DNA of 64,000 bases from Diploptera punctata (lineage: Eukaryota; Arthropoda; Insecta; Blattodea; Blaberidae). Shown here in pieces: positions 22,238 to 31,100 of the stretch. The notes below the pieces were generated by a model. It was not told the DNA's origin, made no database searches, and saw only the letters and a list, made by a program, of their open reading frames with translations. The DNA lies in NCBI GenBank assembly GCA_030220185.1, contig JASPKZ010000424.1, positions 1-64,000 of the forward strand. The letters are read 5' to 3'. The translations under genes were made by a program, and so were the position numbers. Position 1 is the first letter of the stretch. The number at the start of each line of letters is the position of its first letter.

Positions 22238-22452
22238 GAGGAAATCTTATAGCTGTATAGTTCTTATTCTGTCCACAACAAGAATCACAAAAGAATGTCA
22301 AATGTTCAACTTCATCCCCAAGAACATGAAAAATAAAATGATATAACATTGACACAACATCATCTGCACCTTTATTCCCTACAGACTCGTCGTAAGTGTA
22401 AAATACTGATTTACTACTCGAAAGAACATGGACATTAAACAAGTAAAATGAT

Positions 22453-22492
22453 TGACGATTTTATTATTAATTTAACACTTCTCATCAAATAT
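22453..22492. mobile_element. 40-bp insertion with perfect 12-bp target duplication
   Basis: AAGTAAAATGAT occurs at 22441-22452 and 22493-22504. The 40 nt between them begin TGACGATTTTATTATTAATT, which equals the left end of the paired tRNA-like element at 29399. They finish CAAATAT, which equals its right end. It is either a strongly truncated or an internally deleted relative. It interrupts the transposase pseudogene. Confidence 0.75.
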
Positions 22493-23095
22493 AAGTAAAA
22501 TGATAACTGTCGTTTATAATATACATCATTTGTACTAACAATAGGCAATTTTAAATTCTTTTGAAAGTCAAAACAAAGAGCTTCATGTGAAGTGATTTTC
22601 TGAGTTAACAGGCGAACTTGACGTTTTCTTGAGAAGAAAGATTCTGCTCTTCGTAAGTGGAATTCTTGTTCTGTGCTGAGGCCTTTTAACTCTAAATTTA
22701 CTTTAAGTATCTCTTCAGGTATTGATGAATTTGATAGTGTAGTTTCAAGAGCTATCTTTTTAGCTTTGAACTCATCACACACACTGCATGTATCGGTGCG
22801 CGGGTAACCAAAGGAGATGTTGTATTTTGTGTTGAAGATGTGACGGTAAGTTTCATAAGATACAGGATTTGCAGGGTTCATTTCTAAGTACATGCAATGA
22901 AGCTTCTTTATATTCAATTCTTCTGGTAAATAAGTACGTAGGCTGTCATGAAGACTATAATGAGATGTTCTGCCTTTAGGCCGGGCGCCCACTAATATGA
23001 TCGTGATATGATAGTGATACAACAAATACACTGATCCAACACATACAATGACAGCAAAGTGACCTGACGCTCACTGGACTGATTCATAGTACAAC

Positions 23096-23146
23096 ATGTC
23101 ATCGGAGGACGAGGATGTTCTCGATCTAGTTTATTTAGCTAATATC
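23096..23146 (+). pseudogene. Transposase N-terminal fragment (Harbinger-like)
   Basis: Reads MSSEDEDVLDLVYLANI, then is cut by SINE sequence. An acidic start of this kind is common in HARBI1-like transposases. Too short for independent proof. Confidence 0.4.
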
Positions 23147-23148
23147 AA

Positions 23149-23325
23149 TTATCTCCTGACGCTTCATTATTATTTAACACCCATCATATCATCAGGGTAA
23201 TGTAACTCCACCTTCCAGGTGCCCCAACCTAAGAAATGGATTATAATTCTGCCAAAGCCAGAGGAGAAAGCCACAAATGTCATAAGATACAACCTGGTGG
23301 CATCAGACAAAATAAATAAATAAAG
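23149..23325 (+). mobile_element. 5'-truncated SINE tail A
   Basis: CTCCTGACGCTTCATTATT, CCCATCATATCATCAGGG, CCAACCTAAGAAATGG and a TAAA-rich end. Only the tail block is present. It interrupts the Harbinger transposase start. Confidence 0.75.
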
Positions 23326-23664
23326 AAAATAGATAAATGAAGGAGTCTATAATTACTGTTTGCATATTTGTAAATATCTCAATTACATAAATTCGTATGC
23401 AACGTCACAGTTGCTTTCCTACGATCATGTGTTCGGATATTCACTTGTTACTTTTACATTTATTTATTTATTTATTGCGGGCAAGTGTATAAAGAGTTTG
23501 ACATAAGTTAAAAATACTTTAATATTTTCATAATTGAGCTGTTATTGTAATCTATTTTGTGAATTGTGGGCTTGACAGAAAATAAATTATCATGGCATTA
23601 AAAAATGTTCGGAAATTCAATTGTTAATTTTAATGAGTTTTTATTTTTAATAATACAATATTCA

Positions 23665-23820
23665 TTATTTACCAGATTCCAACAATTCCTTGGCAATCCT
23701 ATGCCATGCCTGATCTTGAACATTTCTGTTACTGTATTGGTTCAATGTAGTATCATAAAGACAAGGATATTCTTTAATAAGTTCAACAAATGTTATATTG
23801 AAATCAGGATCGTCTCTCAT
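23665..23820 (-). pseudogene. MADF-domain exon of the Harbinger element
   Basis: Reads MRDDPDFNITFVELIKEYPC, LYDTTLNQYSNRN, AWHRIAKELLES. The F.E......LYD....Y.....AW..IA..L pattern is the MADF (Myb/SANT-like) DNA-binding fold, used by Harbinger accessory proteins to bind the element ends and bring in the transposase. GGTAAATAAT directly after LLES looks like a splice donor, so this is probably the first exon. The remaining exons are not found. Confidence 0.65.
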
Positions 23821-24689
23821 CTTCACACTTGTATACGAGCAACTCGCAACTGACAGAACAAAAAGTGGAGCATGCAGCACTTTGAGCGACACAACACAAA
23901 CAGTTGGTGTCAAGTTGCTGTCGTATCAAACGAATGGGCTTCCTGCAATTTGATATTACGGGTTATAAAGAAACATACATGCTAGCAACAAGCAAAGCAA
24001 CAAATCCGTGTCTTGTTGCTGTCGCTTGTCGTTCCAGTGGGCGCCCTGCCTTTAGTGATTGAATATGAGAATGAATGGCAATCTCAGTTTCCTGATTTAA
24101 TTTATTTGGCCTAATATTGTGTGTACCATGTCCATCTTTACCAACAGAACCTGTTAGAACTAATTTGGTCTGAATACGTCTTGCTGTTACACCATGAAGG
24201 CCTTGTAACAAACAGGCACCTGAATCAAATCACTGTCTCTAACAACGTGCACTTTATAACTGTAGGAATGTGAGTGTAAATTTGCATCATCCTGGTTCTT
24301 TCTTGGTCTTCTTCGCGAAACAAAGTTAACGTTTATGAGTCCTCCTAGGTAGCTGTTCTGGGCATCATAATTATCCATGGCATTAAATTTCAAAATTAAG
24401 TTATTTCTATCTCTTGATGTGATCACTTCAAAACATTTCAAACGAGAACAGTGGCAATCTGGTCCGGTCTCATGAGAACTGCACAATAATTTTTTCTTAG
24501 CGTCACTCATCCTTCCAAGCCTGGGCCTCTTCTTCGGCAGCCTTGTATTATCTCCCACTTCTGCTTCACCCATGATTAATACAATGTTAACTCCTTCAAA
24601 GCTGCACATAAACTAGAAATAACAGAACTGTGACAATGGTGAAAAGAAAATATTTATACAACAATGGTGTTCAAAGTATTATTTCCATT

Positions 24690-24775
24690 ATATTATTTTT
24701 GGTCTGGACATCTTACCTCAATATTAATGTTGATTTGTTCTTGGACATGTTTCAAAACAATTCTGTTTTATCGTC
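24690..24775 (-). mobile_element. 86-bp Penelope-like fragment with 11-bp duplication
   Basis: TTATTTCCATT flanks it on both sides (24679-24689 and 24776-24786). The insert is almost identical to 40064-40147. It holds CATCTTACCTCAATATT and most of a ribozyme motif, ending inside the CTGACGA core. Confidence 0.8.
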
Positions 24776-25210
24776 TTATTTCCATTGTTGCTCTATATTT
24801 TCTTTACAGCCAACATTGTGTCAATAATTTTTTATACACATCTATTGAGATTTAATGGACTCTCATTGTTTTTCCCCTGAAAAACGTGGACCTTCATCGT
24901 TTTTTCCCTGTACACATTCTTTTCAAACCCTTATAAAACGTAACCCATAGCTTCTTTAAACAGTTTTCGCCTTTCAAATGTGAAACCTCAGTTTTTGTGA
25001 TTTTGTGACATTCATCGTTTTTCCCCTGGACCCTTCAAATGGTGGGAAATAATTTGAAAAATGAAACCCTAAAAATAAAATATGACAAGAGTTCATGAAG
25101 GAATTAAAAAAGTTGCGTCACAGATTATAAAGAATAGTCAATTTTCCTTTCTAAAATAAAACTATATCCAATTCTGGAAAATGTCAATTTAAAATAAAAC
25201 ATCAAAGTTA

Positions 25211-25287
25211 TCACAGCTTCTCTATATAATTTGCTGGTAACAAACCAGATTTCCCTCGCAGCCGACCTTCCCACCATCCTCCTTCAT
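25211..25287 (-). CDS. Myo1e: Myosin Ie last exon: end of SH3 domain
   Basis: After acceptor GATTACAG the 77-nt exon completes a split histidine codon, then reads EGGWWEGRLRGKSGLLPANY, IEKL and TGA. GGWWEGRLRG and GLLPANY are the second half of the SH3 ligand-binding surface (the conserved WW pair and ALYDY-partner PxxY). The stop immediately after the SH3 fold is normal for this class. Confidence 0.93.
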
Positions 25288-25485
25288 CTGTAATCAAAAC
25301 ATCATAATAAATTCACAGAATTAACCCACTGTAATACAATAACAAGCACTCCTGTCATGGTATTTGTATATACTGAAGTACATTGACAGGCACTCCTGTT
25401 ATAGAACAGCTGATTTGTATTGTCGGACCAACGGATCTATGCACTCTCAGTGCTGCCGCTGTTCTTAGAAAAGTTTACACCTATA

Positions 25486-26774
25486 CAGAAGGTTGTTTCC
25501 GATCTCTGAGAATGATTTGCCAAGTAGATTGTGATGTTGGAGTGTGAGTAATCAGGACAGGAGCGTGTGAGGTGATCAAACCAGTCAGTGTGCTGCTTCT
25601 GTTACACTCGCAAGCGTGTTGCTCTCATAATGCCTAAGAAGATAGACACGTTTTGGGAAGGGTATATTACTGCCCTTTCCGATGCTAATTATAGTTATTC
25701 CGCGATTATTGAGGCTTGCAAAAAATGTTATTTTGTGGTGTCAAAGTGTGGAATTAGCTCAGTGCTTAATAAAAAGGGAAAGGGTCGCTTGGGATTAATT
25801 CCAAAAGGAAAGAAACATGCAAATCCACGACCTGCTACTACCCGCACCCCAGATGTAATCAGAATGGTCAAGGCCCTTATCTCTGGTGGTAACCCTGCCA
25901 CACAAAGGGTGATTGCGAACAGACTGGGAATATCCCTTAAAACTGTAAACACCATAATAAACAAAGATTTAAACATGGAGAAGCGCCACAAAAGCAGGGT
26001 TCATAAATTGTTGCCACGTCACATTGCCAAACGCAGGAAACTCTATGAAAAGCACCCGGCAGGAGAAAAATGGAAATTTTTTCATCACACTTGATGAAGC
26101 ATATGTTTATCTAGGAGACTGCGACAAACCCCGGGCAATTTACTATAGAGAAAGGGGTGAAAAAAATTTTTCAAAAGTGGTATGCCGAATGCAGAGAAAG
26201 TTTCTCCAAGAGATTTATGGTCATCGCGGGATATTGCTACAATGGAAAACTGACCATTGGTAGAGTAGCTAAAAAGGCCAAAATCAACTTCCAGTACTAC
26301 CAGGAAGAAGTTTGACCCAATTTACCAGATCGAAATCCCAGCTCTCTATGGTACAGACAAAAACCAAGTCTGGGTGCACCAAGACAAGGCCTCCAGTCAC
26401 ACTTCGGGTTCAACCCAGGCATTCCTGGAGAGAATGGAGCAGGAAATTGGAATACATGCTATTTCATTCAGCAACATCCAAGTGAAGTCTCCTGATGCAT
26501 CACGATGGACTTTTGTACCAGTAGATCTTCAAAAGGGCACTGGGAAAAAGGTGTCCTCGAACAATAGACGGTCTCTGGAAAGCATATAAAGAGGAGTGGG
26601 AACTTCTAGACATGGCTGTGCTGCATAAGAGTCTTCTGCAGTGGAAACTCCGATGTTGAACCATAGCTTGGGTGAAGAGCCATCAAATAGAGCATGATCG
26701 ATGGTGGAGACATGGCTTTTCTTAAGGTAAAACTTAAAAATCATTTGTTATCAGAGATCAGAAACAACCCTCCG
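25486..26774 (+). mobile_element. Tc1/mariner-superfamily element in the last myosin intron
   Basis: Ends flanked by TA have inverted repeats of about 25 bp (CAGAAGGTTGTTTCCGATCT; the right end differs at a few sites). The length of 1289 bp is normal for a Tc1/mariner element. It is oriented against the host gene. The transposase inside is frameshifted, so the copy is inactive. Confidence 0.85.
25630..26716 (+). pseudogene. Tc1/mariner-like transposase, frameshifted
   Basis: The start MPKKIDTFWEGYITAL is followed by a helix-turn-helix region (VIANRLGISLKTVNTIIN) near 25910-25960. The first catalytic Asp is in FITLDEAYVYL (26093). The second is in VWVHQDKASSH (26383). The third acidic site is in VKSPDAS (26494), giving 36 residues between the last two. 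The frame shifts near 26075 and again between 26260 and 26350. Codons after 26530 resume as TIDGLW..YKEEWELLDMA. The motif set places it in the IS630/Tc1/mariner group. Confidence 0.85.
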
Positions 26775-26944
26775 TACTCATTCCATTCCTTCCACTTTCC
26801 CCCCCCACCACAACAAAGAGCAACCACAAACCTTTCCAAGTAGGGATGTTGCCAAACTTCCCCCAAACAGTGCCATGGCTCTTCAATATTGAAAAATTAT
26901 AACTTCTTCATATTTTTAAGTACGTATAACAAAAACATTTAAAT

Positions 26945-27158
26945 TAAATCAATGGTAAAGAGAAAAATGTTTGCCTGAACCAGGAATCGAACCCCGAACT
27001 TTCAGCTTTCCGTGTTGATGCTCTGACCACTGAACTAATTCAGGCTTCATTCCCATCCAAGCATAAATCCTCCCTTTACCTTGCTCTCAGCATGGAAAGC
27101 TGAAGGTTCGGGGTATGATTCCCGGTTCAGGAAAAAATTTTTCTCTTTACCATTGATT
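26945..27158. mobile_element. Head-to-head tRNA-like pair
   Basis: Ends AAATCAATGGTAAAGAGAAA and its inverse, as at 17305. The reverse unit is complete and the forward unit has lost its 5' half. It inserted in the last myosin intron and is followed by a SINE. Confidence 0.75.
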
Positions 27159-27200
27159 ACAAAAATTTGTGTTCATTAAATTTACTTATTTCTATCATAG

Positions 27201-27557
27201 TCCACCGCTATGGTCTCGAGATAGCGTGCTGCCTTGTCATGCAGCGGGCCCGGGTTCGATTCCCGATTAGGGCAGGTTTCTGGGTGAGGTTTTAATCAGG
27301 GTTTTTCCTCACCTGTAAGACAAATGTCAGGAAAACATTAAGGCCCAAACGGTCCCCGAAATCATATGGCCATCACCATCATTATCATCCTTATCATTAG
27401 CATCATCATCATCATCATCATCATCATCCTTCACTGGTGTGGAAAGCAACGGGAAGCTACCGCACCTACAATTCCCTAGTAAAGCTGCAAGCATAGCATG
27501 AAAAAATGCTATGATTGCAGTGAAGGACCTGCCCTAGGGCAGAATTACTATGGATAG
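27201..27557 (+). mobile_element. SINE, head type 1 with tail type B
   Basis: Flanked by ATTTCTATCATAG (27188-27200 and 27558-27570). The head is TCCACCGCTATGGTCTCGAG with GGGTTCGATTCCCG. The linker is a CAT repeat. Tail B reads TTCACTGGTGTGGAAAGC, AATTCCCTAGTAAAGCTGC and ACTATGGATAG. Other copies are at 43117 and 53151. Confidence 0.85.
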
Positions 27558-27599
27558 ATTTCTATCATAGTAATAGGTTAATTTCTCAATATTAATTTA

Positions 27600-28185
27600 A
27601 TTATCATCATCATCATCAAGGTATGGGCCTGTTGGCCCGTTCCGCTCCCCGGTGCACTATATGCTGCAGGTGCAGGTCGTCTTTCCAACGACGTTTTGAT
27701 CTTAACATCTTACCTCATATTTTATGTTTTATCAAACACGGTAACTATAGTTTTCAAATGATCTTTAATTAAGAACCTCATAATGTGTTTCCCAATTTTA
27801 ACTTTGAAGACGTTTTGATCTTTCTACATTTCTTCGGCCTAGAGGCCTATAATGAAGCAGCTGTTTTGATAAACTTTTATTTGGCATTCACTGTATATGT
27901 TCAAACCAATTACGTTTATTTCTGGGTATTCTCTCGTTTATATTATATATTTGTAATTCATCTCTGATATCTTGACTTCTCTTTTGATCTCTTGGAGATA
28001 CACATGCAACTGATCTGAGAAATCTCATTTCTATTGTCTCAATTTTATTTTTACCAGAGATCATTATAGGCAAGTTTCAGACCCGCATGTTAACATTGGA
28101 ACGGCTACTGTTTTGTAAAATTTTAATTGAGTTTCCCTTGTGATCTTATTTCTCAAAATATTAATTTAATTTAAATTAAAATTCT
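27600..28185 (-). pseudogene. LINE 3' fragment carrying a micro Penelope-like insertion
   Basis: Minus-strand frames give NKIETIEMRFLRSVACVSPR, DQKRSQDIRDEL and NRNWFEHI, a standard LINE C-terminal order. The non-coding end has GGCCTCTAGGCCGAAG. It is split by the insertion at 27704-27808. Confidence 0.6.
27704..27808 (-). mobile_element. Micro Penelope-like insertion, 14-bp duplication
   Basis: GACGTTTTGATCTT flanks it at 27690-27703 and 27809-27822. It contains CATCTTACCTCATATTTTAT and AAGAACCTCATAATGTG. The sequence matches the left arm at 31120-31190, shortened. Confidence 0.8.
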
Positions 28186-28187
28186 TT

Positions 28188-28221
28188 ATACATCACCTCA
28201 TATCCAGTCTTCTAATTAGAA
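28188..28221 (-). mobile_element. Penelope-like end fragment next to the SH3 exon
   Basis: TACATCACCTCATATCCAG, then TCTTCTAATTAGAAG. It matches the family end at 62630 and 63225. It lies about 50 bp beyond the splice donor of myosin exon 7. Confidence 0.4.
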
Positions 28222-28271
28222 GACATATTTGTAATCAGACACTCTACAGCAGTACATTTTAAAATACTTAC

Positions 28272-28459
28272 GTTCTTTCTGAATTTCAATAATGTCTCCT
28301 TCTTTGAAGGAGATTTCATCCAAATCTTGAGCAGTATAATCATACAATGCCTTAGCTTTGGGAAGCGCTGGTGGCTTTGGTTTCATCGCTGGACGAGGTT
28401 TACCTCCGCCAGGTAATGGTTTCGCAGCACCTCCCTGCGATAAACTTGCACGTTTAACA
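28272..28459 (-). CDS. Myo1e: Myosin Ie exon 7: TH2 end and first half of SH3
   Basis: The acceptor is TTTTTTAG. The exon opens with the last base of a split Gly codon and reads VKRASLSQGGAAKPLPGGGK, then PRPAMKPKPPALPKAK, and ALYDYTAQDLDEISFKEGDI. ALYDY and DELSF-like motifs mark the SH3 start, and the acidic RT loop is present. The donor is GTAAGT after IEIQKE, leaving one base for exon 8. The lysine- and proline-rich stretch before it is TH2 and can bind acidic lipids and SH3 partners. Confidence 0.95.
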
Positions 28460-28679
28460 CTAAAAAAGATAAACACATTTAATAAACTATAGTTCCAAAA
28501 ATATAAATGGCTTGTCTTTGCTGGATTCTGGTTTTGATTTCTCTGCCTTGCAGTTAAAAGTGGCAGATACTATTTTGGTCACAGCCTCGGTACATCACAA
28601 TACTTTTCTGGGAGAAATTTCAAGAAAGGTTTTGACAAGAAATGGTTGAGTTTCCTTCTTAGGAAAGTCAGAGTGAGAA

Positions 28680-29065
28680 AGTAAATATTTGTGATTTAGA
28701 TGTTGTATTTTAAATTAATAAAACAAGGAGAGATAGAATAAGGAATGACAAAATCAGGGAGATATTAAGTGTAGAAAAATTAACAACAGACATAGAAAAA
28801 AAATAGACTAAAATGGTTTGGACATTTAAAAAGAGTGGGAAAGGAAATACTACCACAAAGACTGTTAAATCTCAAGATACAAGGAAAATGACCATGAGGT
28901 AGACCACAAGAAAGATGGATTAACCAAATGAAGAAAAGTTTACACAGAGAGGATACGACTGGGAAGAACTAAAAAGAAGGAAAGCATGGGAAGATAGAGA
29001 TGGTTGGAGGTGTATTTGGATTTGACCTTCCGAAAGGAGAACACGATAAGAGGATGATGATAATG
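28680..29065 (+). pseudogene. LINE 3' fragment
   Basis: LKWFGHLKRVGKEILPQRL, a decayed GRPQERWINQMKK and an SLHRE...W..LKRRKAWEDRDGW-like end. This is the standard C-terminus of an RTE-like LINE, with stops. It ends in GATGATGATAATGG. Confidence 0.6.
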
Positions 29066-29067
29066 GT

Positions 29068-29170
29068 TTTAAATTAACGTTTTCCAGAATTGGACATAGT
29101 CCAAACGTTAATTTTTCTTTCTAAATTAAAAAAAAAACTTTGTCCAATTCTGGAAAATGTTAATTTAAAG
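29068..29170. repeat. Short hairpin repeat CCAGAATTGGACATAG
   Basis: TTTTCCAGAATTGGACATAG and its inverse TTTGTCCAATTCTGGAAAAT form a hairpin of about 30 bp around AATTTTTCTTTC. The same hairpin recurs at 25140-25200, 56395-56480 and 61025-61085, next to family 2 tRNA-like ends. It is probably the other end of that element. Confidence 0.55.
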
Positions 29171-30330
29171 TACAACATCAAAATATGTAACTTCACCACT
29201 TAAGAAGTAAAGTACAAATTCTCATAAGTAATGCCACAAGTGATTTCCAAATTATCGATAAATTCACGACTCACGAAGTGGAAATCAAGAGTGGCATTTG
29301 TTACTCACAAATCATTATTTAAATATAGTTATTTTAAAATATTTATATATTTAATGTAAACAGCGATGTTTGAAAACAAATGAGAAACGATTGGTATTGA
29401 CGATTTTATTATTAATTTAACACTTCTCATTGAAGGATAAATTATATTTGAAGAGAAAAATTTTCGCCTAGACCGGGACTCGAACCCGGGACCCTTGGCT
29501 TTCCGGGCCAAGTGCTCTACCAACTGAGCTACCGAGGCTACTGGCTATAAAGTAGTGTTAAATTCCCAATAAATGTCTTCTTAACTAAGAAGCCGCCATT
29601 TGCAAAGATAGAAGCTTTGGTTTCAAGCATTTGGCGCGAGGGAATTACAACGTACATAAGAGAAAAATTTGCATCTAGATCGTAACTCGCCTCGGTAGCT
29701 CAGTTGGTAGAGCACTTGGCCCGGAAAGCCAAGGGTCCCGGGTTCGAGTCCCGGTCTAGGCGAAAATTTTTCTCTTCAAATATAAAAACGATTGGTATGT
29801 TTCATTTGCTTCTTTTGTTCGTGACTGCAACCAGATCATATTATTTATTGCCAAAGGAACGCAATATTGTAAGAATGCACTCTAGTGGAGAAAAAATTAA
29901 ACACATCAAACTGTATATTAATTAATTTCTGATGTATGATGTAAATATGACAATTATATTTTTCTGGATTATTACCTGGAAAAAAATACTTTTAAGAAAG
30001 TGCAAACAGTGGTTTCTTTTTTTTTGGTGGTATAATCAATTGCTACAAATGTTTTTATATTAACTCCCACATGTGCTATGTGTTGACATTCATGCACTAT
30101 ATATACAATCTGATAGCCGTATTTCTTAGAGAGTCAGTCACTGCAAAATAATGCTATGACCTATTCAGAATGATAAAAAGGAGGTGTTTTCTTTATTATG
30201 ATAAACTTTAGTTGGTAAATTCTAAGTGAAACATGACTGTGATTGGTTGTAAATAAAAAATCATTGAAATGTGATTGGTCATTGACTCCCATTTGGGGCA
30301 TGAGTTAAATAGTCAATAAAAATACTTCCA
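29171..30330. repeat. Repeat family B, copy 1
   Basis: It shares long blocks with 32390-33050 (inverse), 33055-37010 (interrupted) and 55300-55945. Examples are AAAATATTTATATATTTAAT, GATCATATTATTTATTGCCA and TGATTGGTTGT. It contains a nested, near-symmetric CACTTGTGGCATTACTTA module. It is interrupted by the paired tRNA-like element at 29398-29785. Non-coding, class unknown. Confidence 0.75.
29398..29785. mobile_element. Head-to-head tRNA-like pair, best preserved
   Basis: A 12-bp duplication AAACGATTGGTA (29385-29396 and 29786-29797) shows one insertion event into repeat B. Units at 29466-29538 (minus) and 29689-29761 (plus) are 73-nt near-perfect cloverleaves. Each has a GCTC/GAGC D-stem, a TTGGC-CCGGAAA-GCCAA anticodon arm and a CCGGG-TTCGAGT-CCCGG T-arm. 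The outer stem AAGAGAAAAATTT pairs with AAATTTTTCTCTT. A TATA-like CATAAGAG precedes and a T5 run follows the plus unit. The 150-bp centre contains GCCGCCATTTGCAAAGATAG. Confidence 0.85.
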
Positions 30331-30423
30331 ACAGAAGTTCTTATATGGTGTTGATGGATACCAACCTACTGATGAAAAACAATTATATAAGTAGAAAGAA
30401 TTGTTGATTTTCGTTTTGGAGTT

Positions 30424-30493
30424 TGGATGGCATAATCAGTATCGCACTGACACATGGAGTCAGAGATATGGGGTTCGAATCCTGGTCTGAACA
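30424..30493 (+). repeat. tRNA-like end, family 2
   Basis: GGCATAATCAGTATCGCACTG, then GGGGTTCGAATCCTGGTC, followed by ATTAATTTTTCTTTC. Single copy adjoining repeat B. Confidence 0.6.
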
Positions 30494-30826
30494 TTAATTT
30501 TTCTTTCATTCATTCAATTTGAGAATTTTCTTCATTATTGAGATTTTCTTCAACCAATCTAAATAATTAACATGAGTTTTAAAAAATACATAAATGACTA
30601 TGGACTTACAGATTACCAGTTTGTAATGCACATTCACAAATTTCCCTTAGTTAAAGTTCTCCATCATTCTCTGTCCTCTGTGTCTTCATCTGTTACACCA
30701 AATTTCCTCATTGAATTTCTGAGTGTTATTCTTCCAGGTTGTTCTTGGTCTTCCTCTTCTGCTCTAAATCTAAATCTGCTATATTCATTTCTAAATTAAA
30801 AAATATTTATAAACTGACTGACTTAC

Positions 30827-30965
30827 CCTGCTATGCCTGCTTGAGGAGTCTGCATGAAATTCCTTTGTTCGTTTGTCAGCACAGGTTGTGGAGGTCTCTG
30901 AGGAGTTCTGGTACTTGGAGTTGGCATCACTGGCATTCGAGTTGGAACAGTTCCTGTGGCTCCAC
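30827..30965 (-). CDS. Myo1e: Myosin Ie exon 6: proline-rich TH2
   Basis: After acceptor CTGCAG it reads GGATGTVPTRMPVMPTPSTR, TPQRPPQPVLTNEQRNFM and QTPQAGIAG, with donor GTAAGT. Several PxxP motifs could bind SH3 domains. The phase (2 nt in, 2 nt out) fits both neighbours. Confidence 0.9.
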
Positions 30966-31100
30966 CTGCAGAAAAACCTCCTACTGTAGATCAACACACA
31001 TGGTAGAAGAACACTTTAGAAATATGGTTGGTTGGTTGCTAATGCGCTTGGAATTGGAGGATCTCCATTTTCCTTCTGGCTTCCCAGTAATGTCTAACTA

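Larger units (their letters stand above)
22980..24045. mobile_element. PIF/Harbinger-type element with MADF gene piece
   Basis: Ends carry GGGCGCCCACT inverted repeats. CTGCCTTTAG is present on both sides (22970-22979 and 24046-24055). Inside are two convergent gene starts: a transposase-like N-terminus at 23096 (plus) and a MADF domain (minus). This two-gene arrangement is characteristic of PIF/Harbinger. The central catalytic part is missing and a SINE tail is inserted, so the copy is defective. Harbinger normally duplicates only 3 bp, so the longer match is odd. Confidence 0.7.
21280..24609 (-). pseudogene. Broken transposase-like gene of the 4.5-kb element
   Basis: Minus-strand pieces in order. 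24609-24187: basic start, CHCSRLKCFE, LINVNFVSRRRPRKN, QVPVCYKAF. 24211-24050: LHGVTARRIQTK. 22975-22493: SHYSLHDSLRTYLPEELNIK, TDTCSVCDEF. 22440-22238: SVFYTYDESVGNKGADDV and the key motif FFCDSCCGQNKN. 21837-21280: YPIRGHSYMECDRN and a long C-terminal domain ending NLRYKIPAN. The DxCxGQNKN and RGHSxMxCDR motifs occur in insect proteins of uncharacterised DUF7869-like type, as far as I recall. Breaks are one frameshift near 24200, a Harbinger insertion, a 40-bp insertion and a retroposon insertion. The last segment, of 186 codons, is still open. Confidence 0.7.
20562..25036 (-). mobile_element. 4.5-kb DNA transposon with 4-bp TSD (Sola-like candidate)
   Basis: Terminal inverted repeats GAAGGGTCCAGGGGAAAAAC (about 32 bp in all) lie at both ends, with duplicated AAAT outside (20558-20561 and 25037-25040). 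The unoccupied site is present in the paralogous repeat at 62752-62755. Related subterminal motifs (TTCATCG, then T-run and CCCTG) recur near 20775, 24865 and 24893 and may bind transposase. A 4-bp duplication is known for Sola and Chapaev elements. The Sola label is inference and needs a transposase search. Confidence 0.75.
20046..25130. repeat. Repeat family A, copy 1, split by two insertions
   Basis: Sequence at 20046-20561 and 25037-25130 is the inverse of 62664-63097. Shared blocks include CACCATGCGCATGCACCAAC, GTGTACAGTTAATTAGTACA and the junction block TGTAAATGGTGGGAA. Copy 2 lacks both insertions, so copy 1 was interrupted by a micro Penelope-like element (20257-20357) and by the 4.5-kb transposon. 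Ends resemble TGTGACGCAA. The class is unknown. Confidence 0.75.

Noticed and set aside
29689..29761. Functional tRNA gene
   Set aside because: The cloverleaf is good, but position 33 is C, the variable arm is too short for the serine anticodon it would carry, and the unit is part of a dispersed inverted element.
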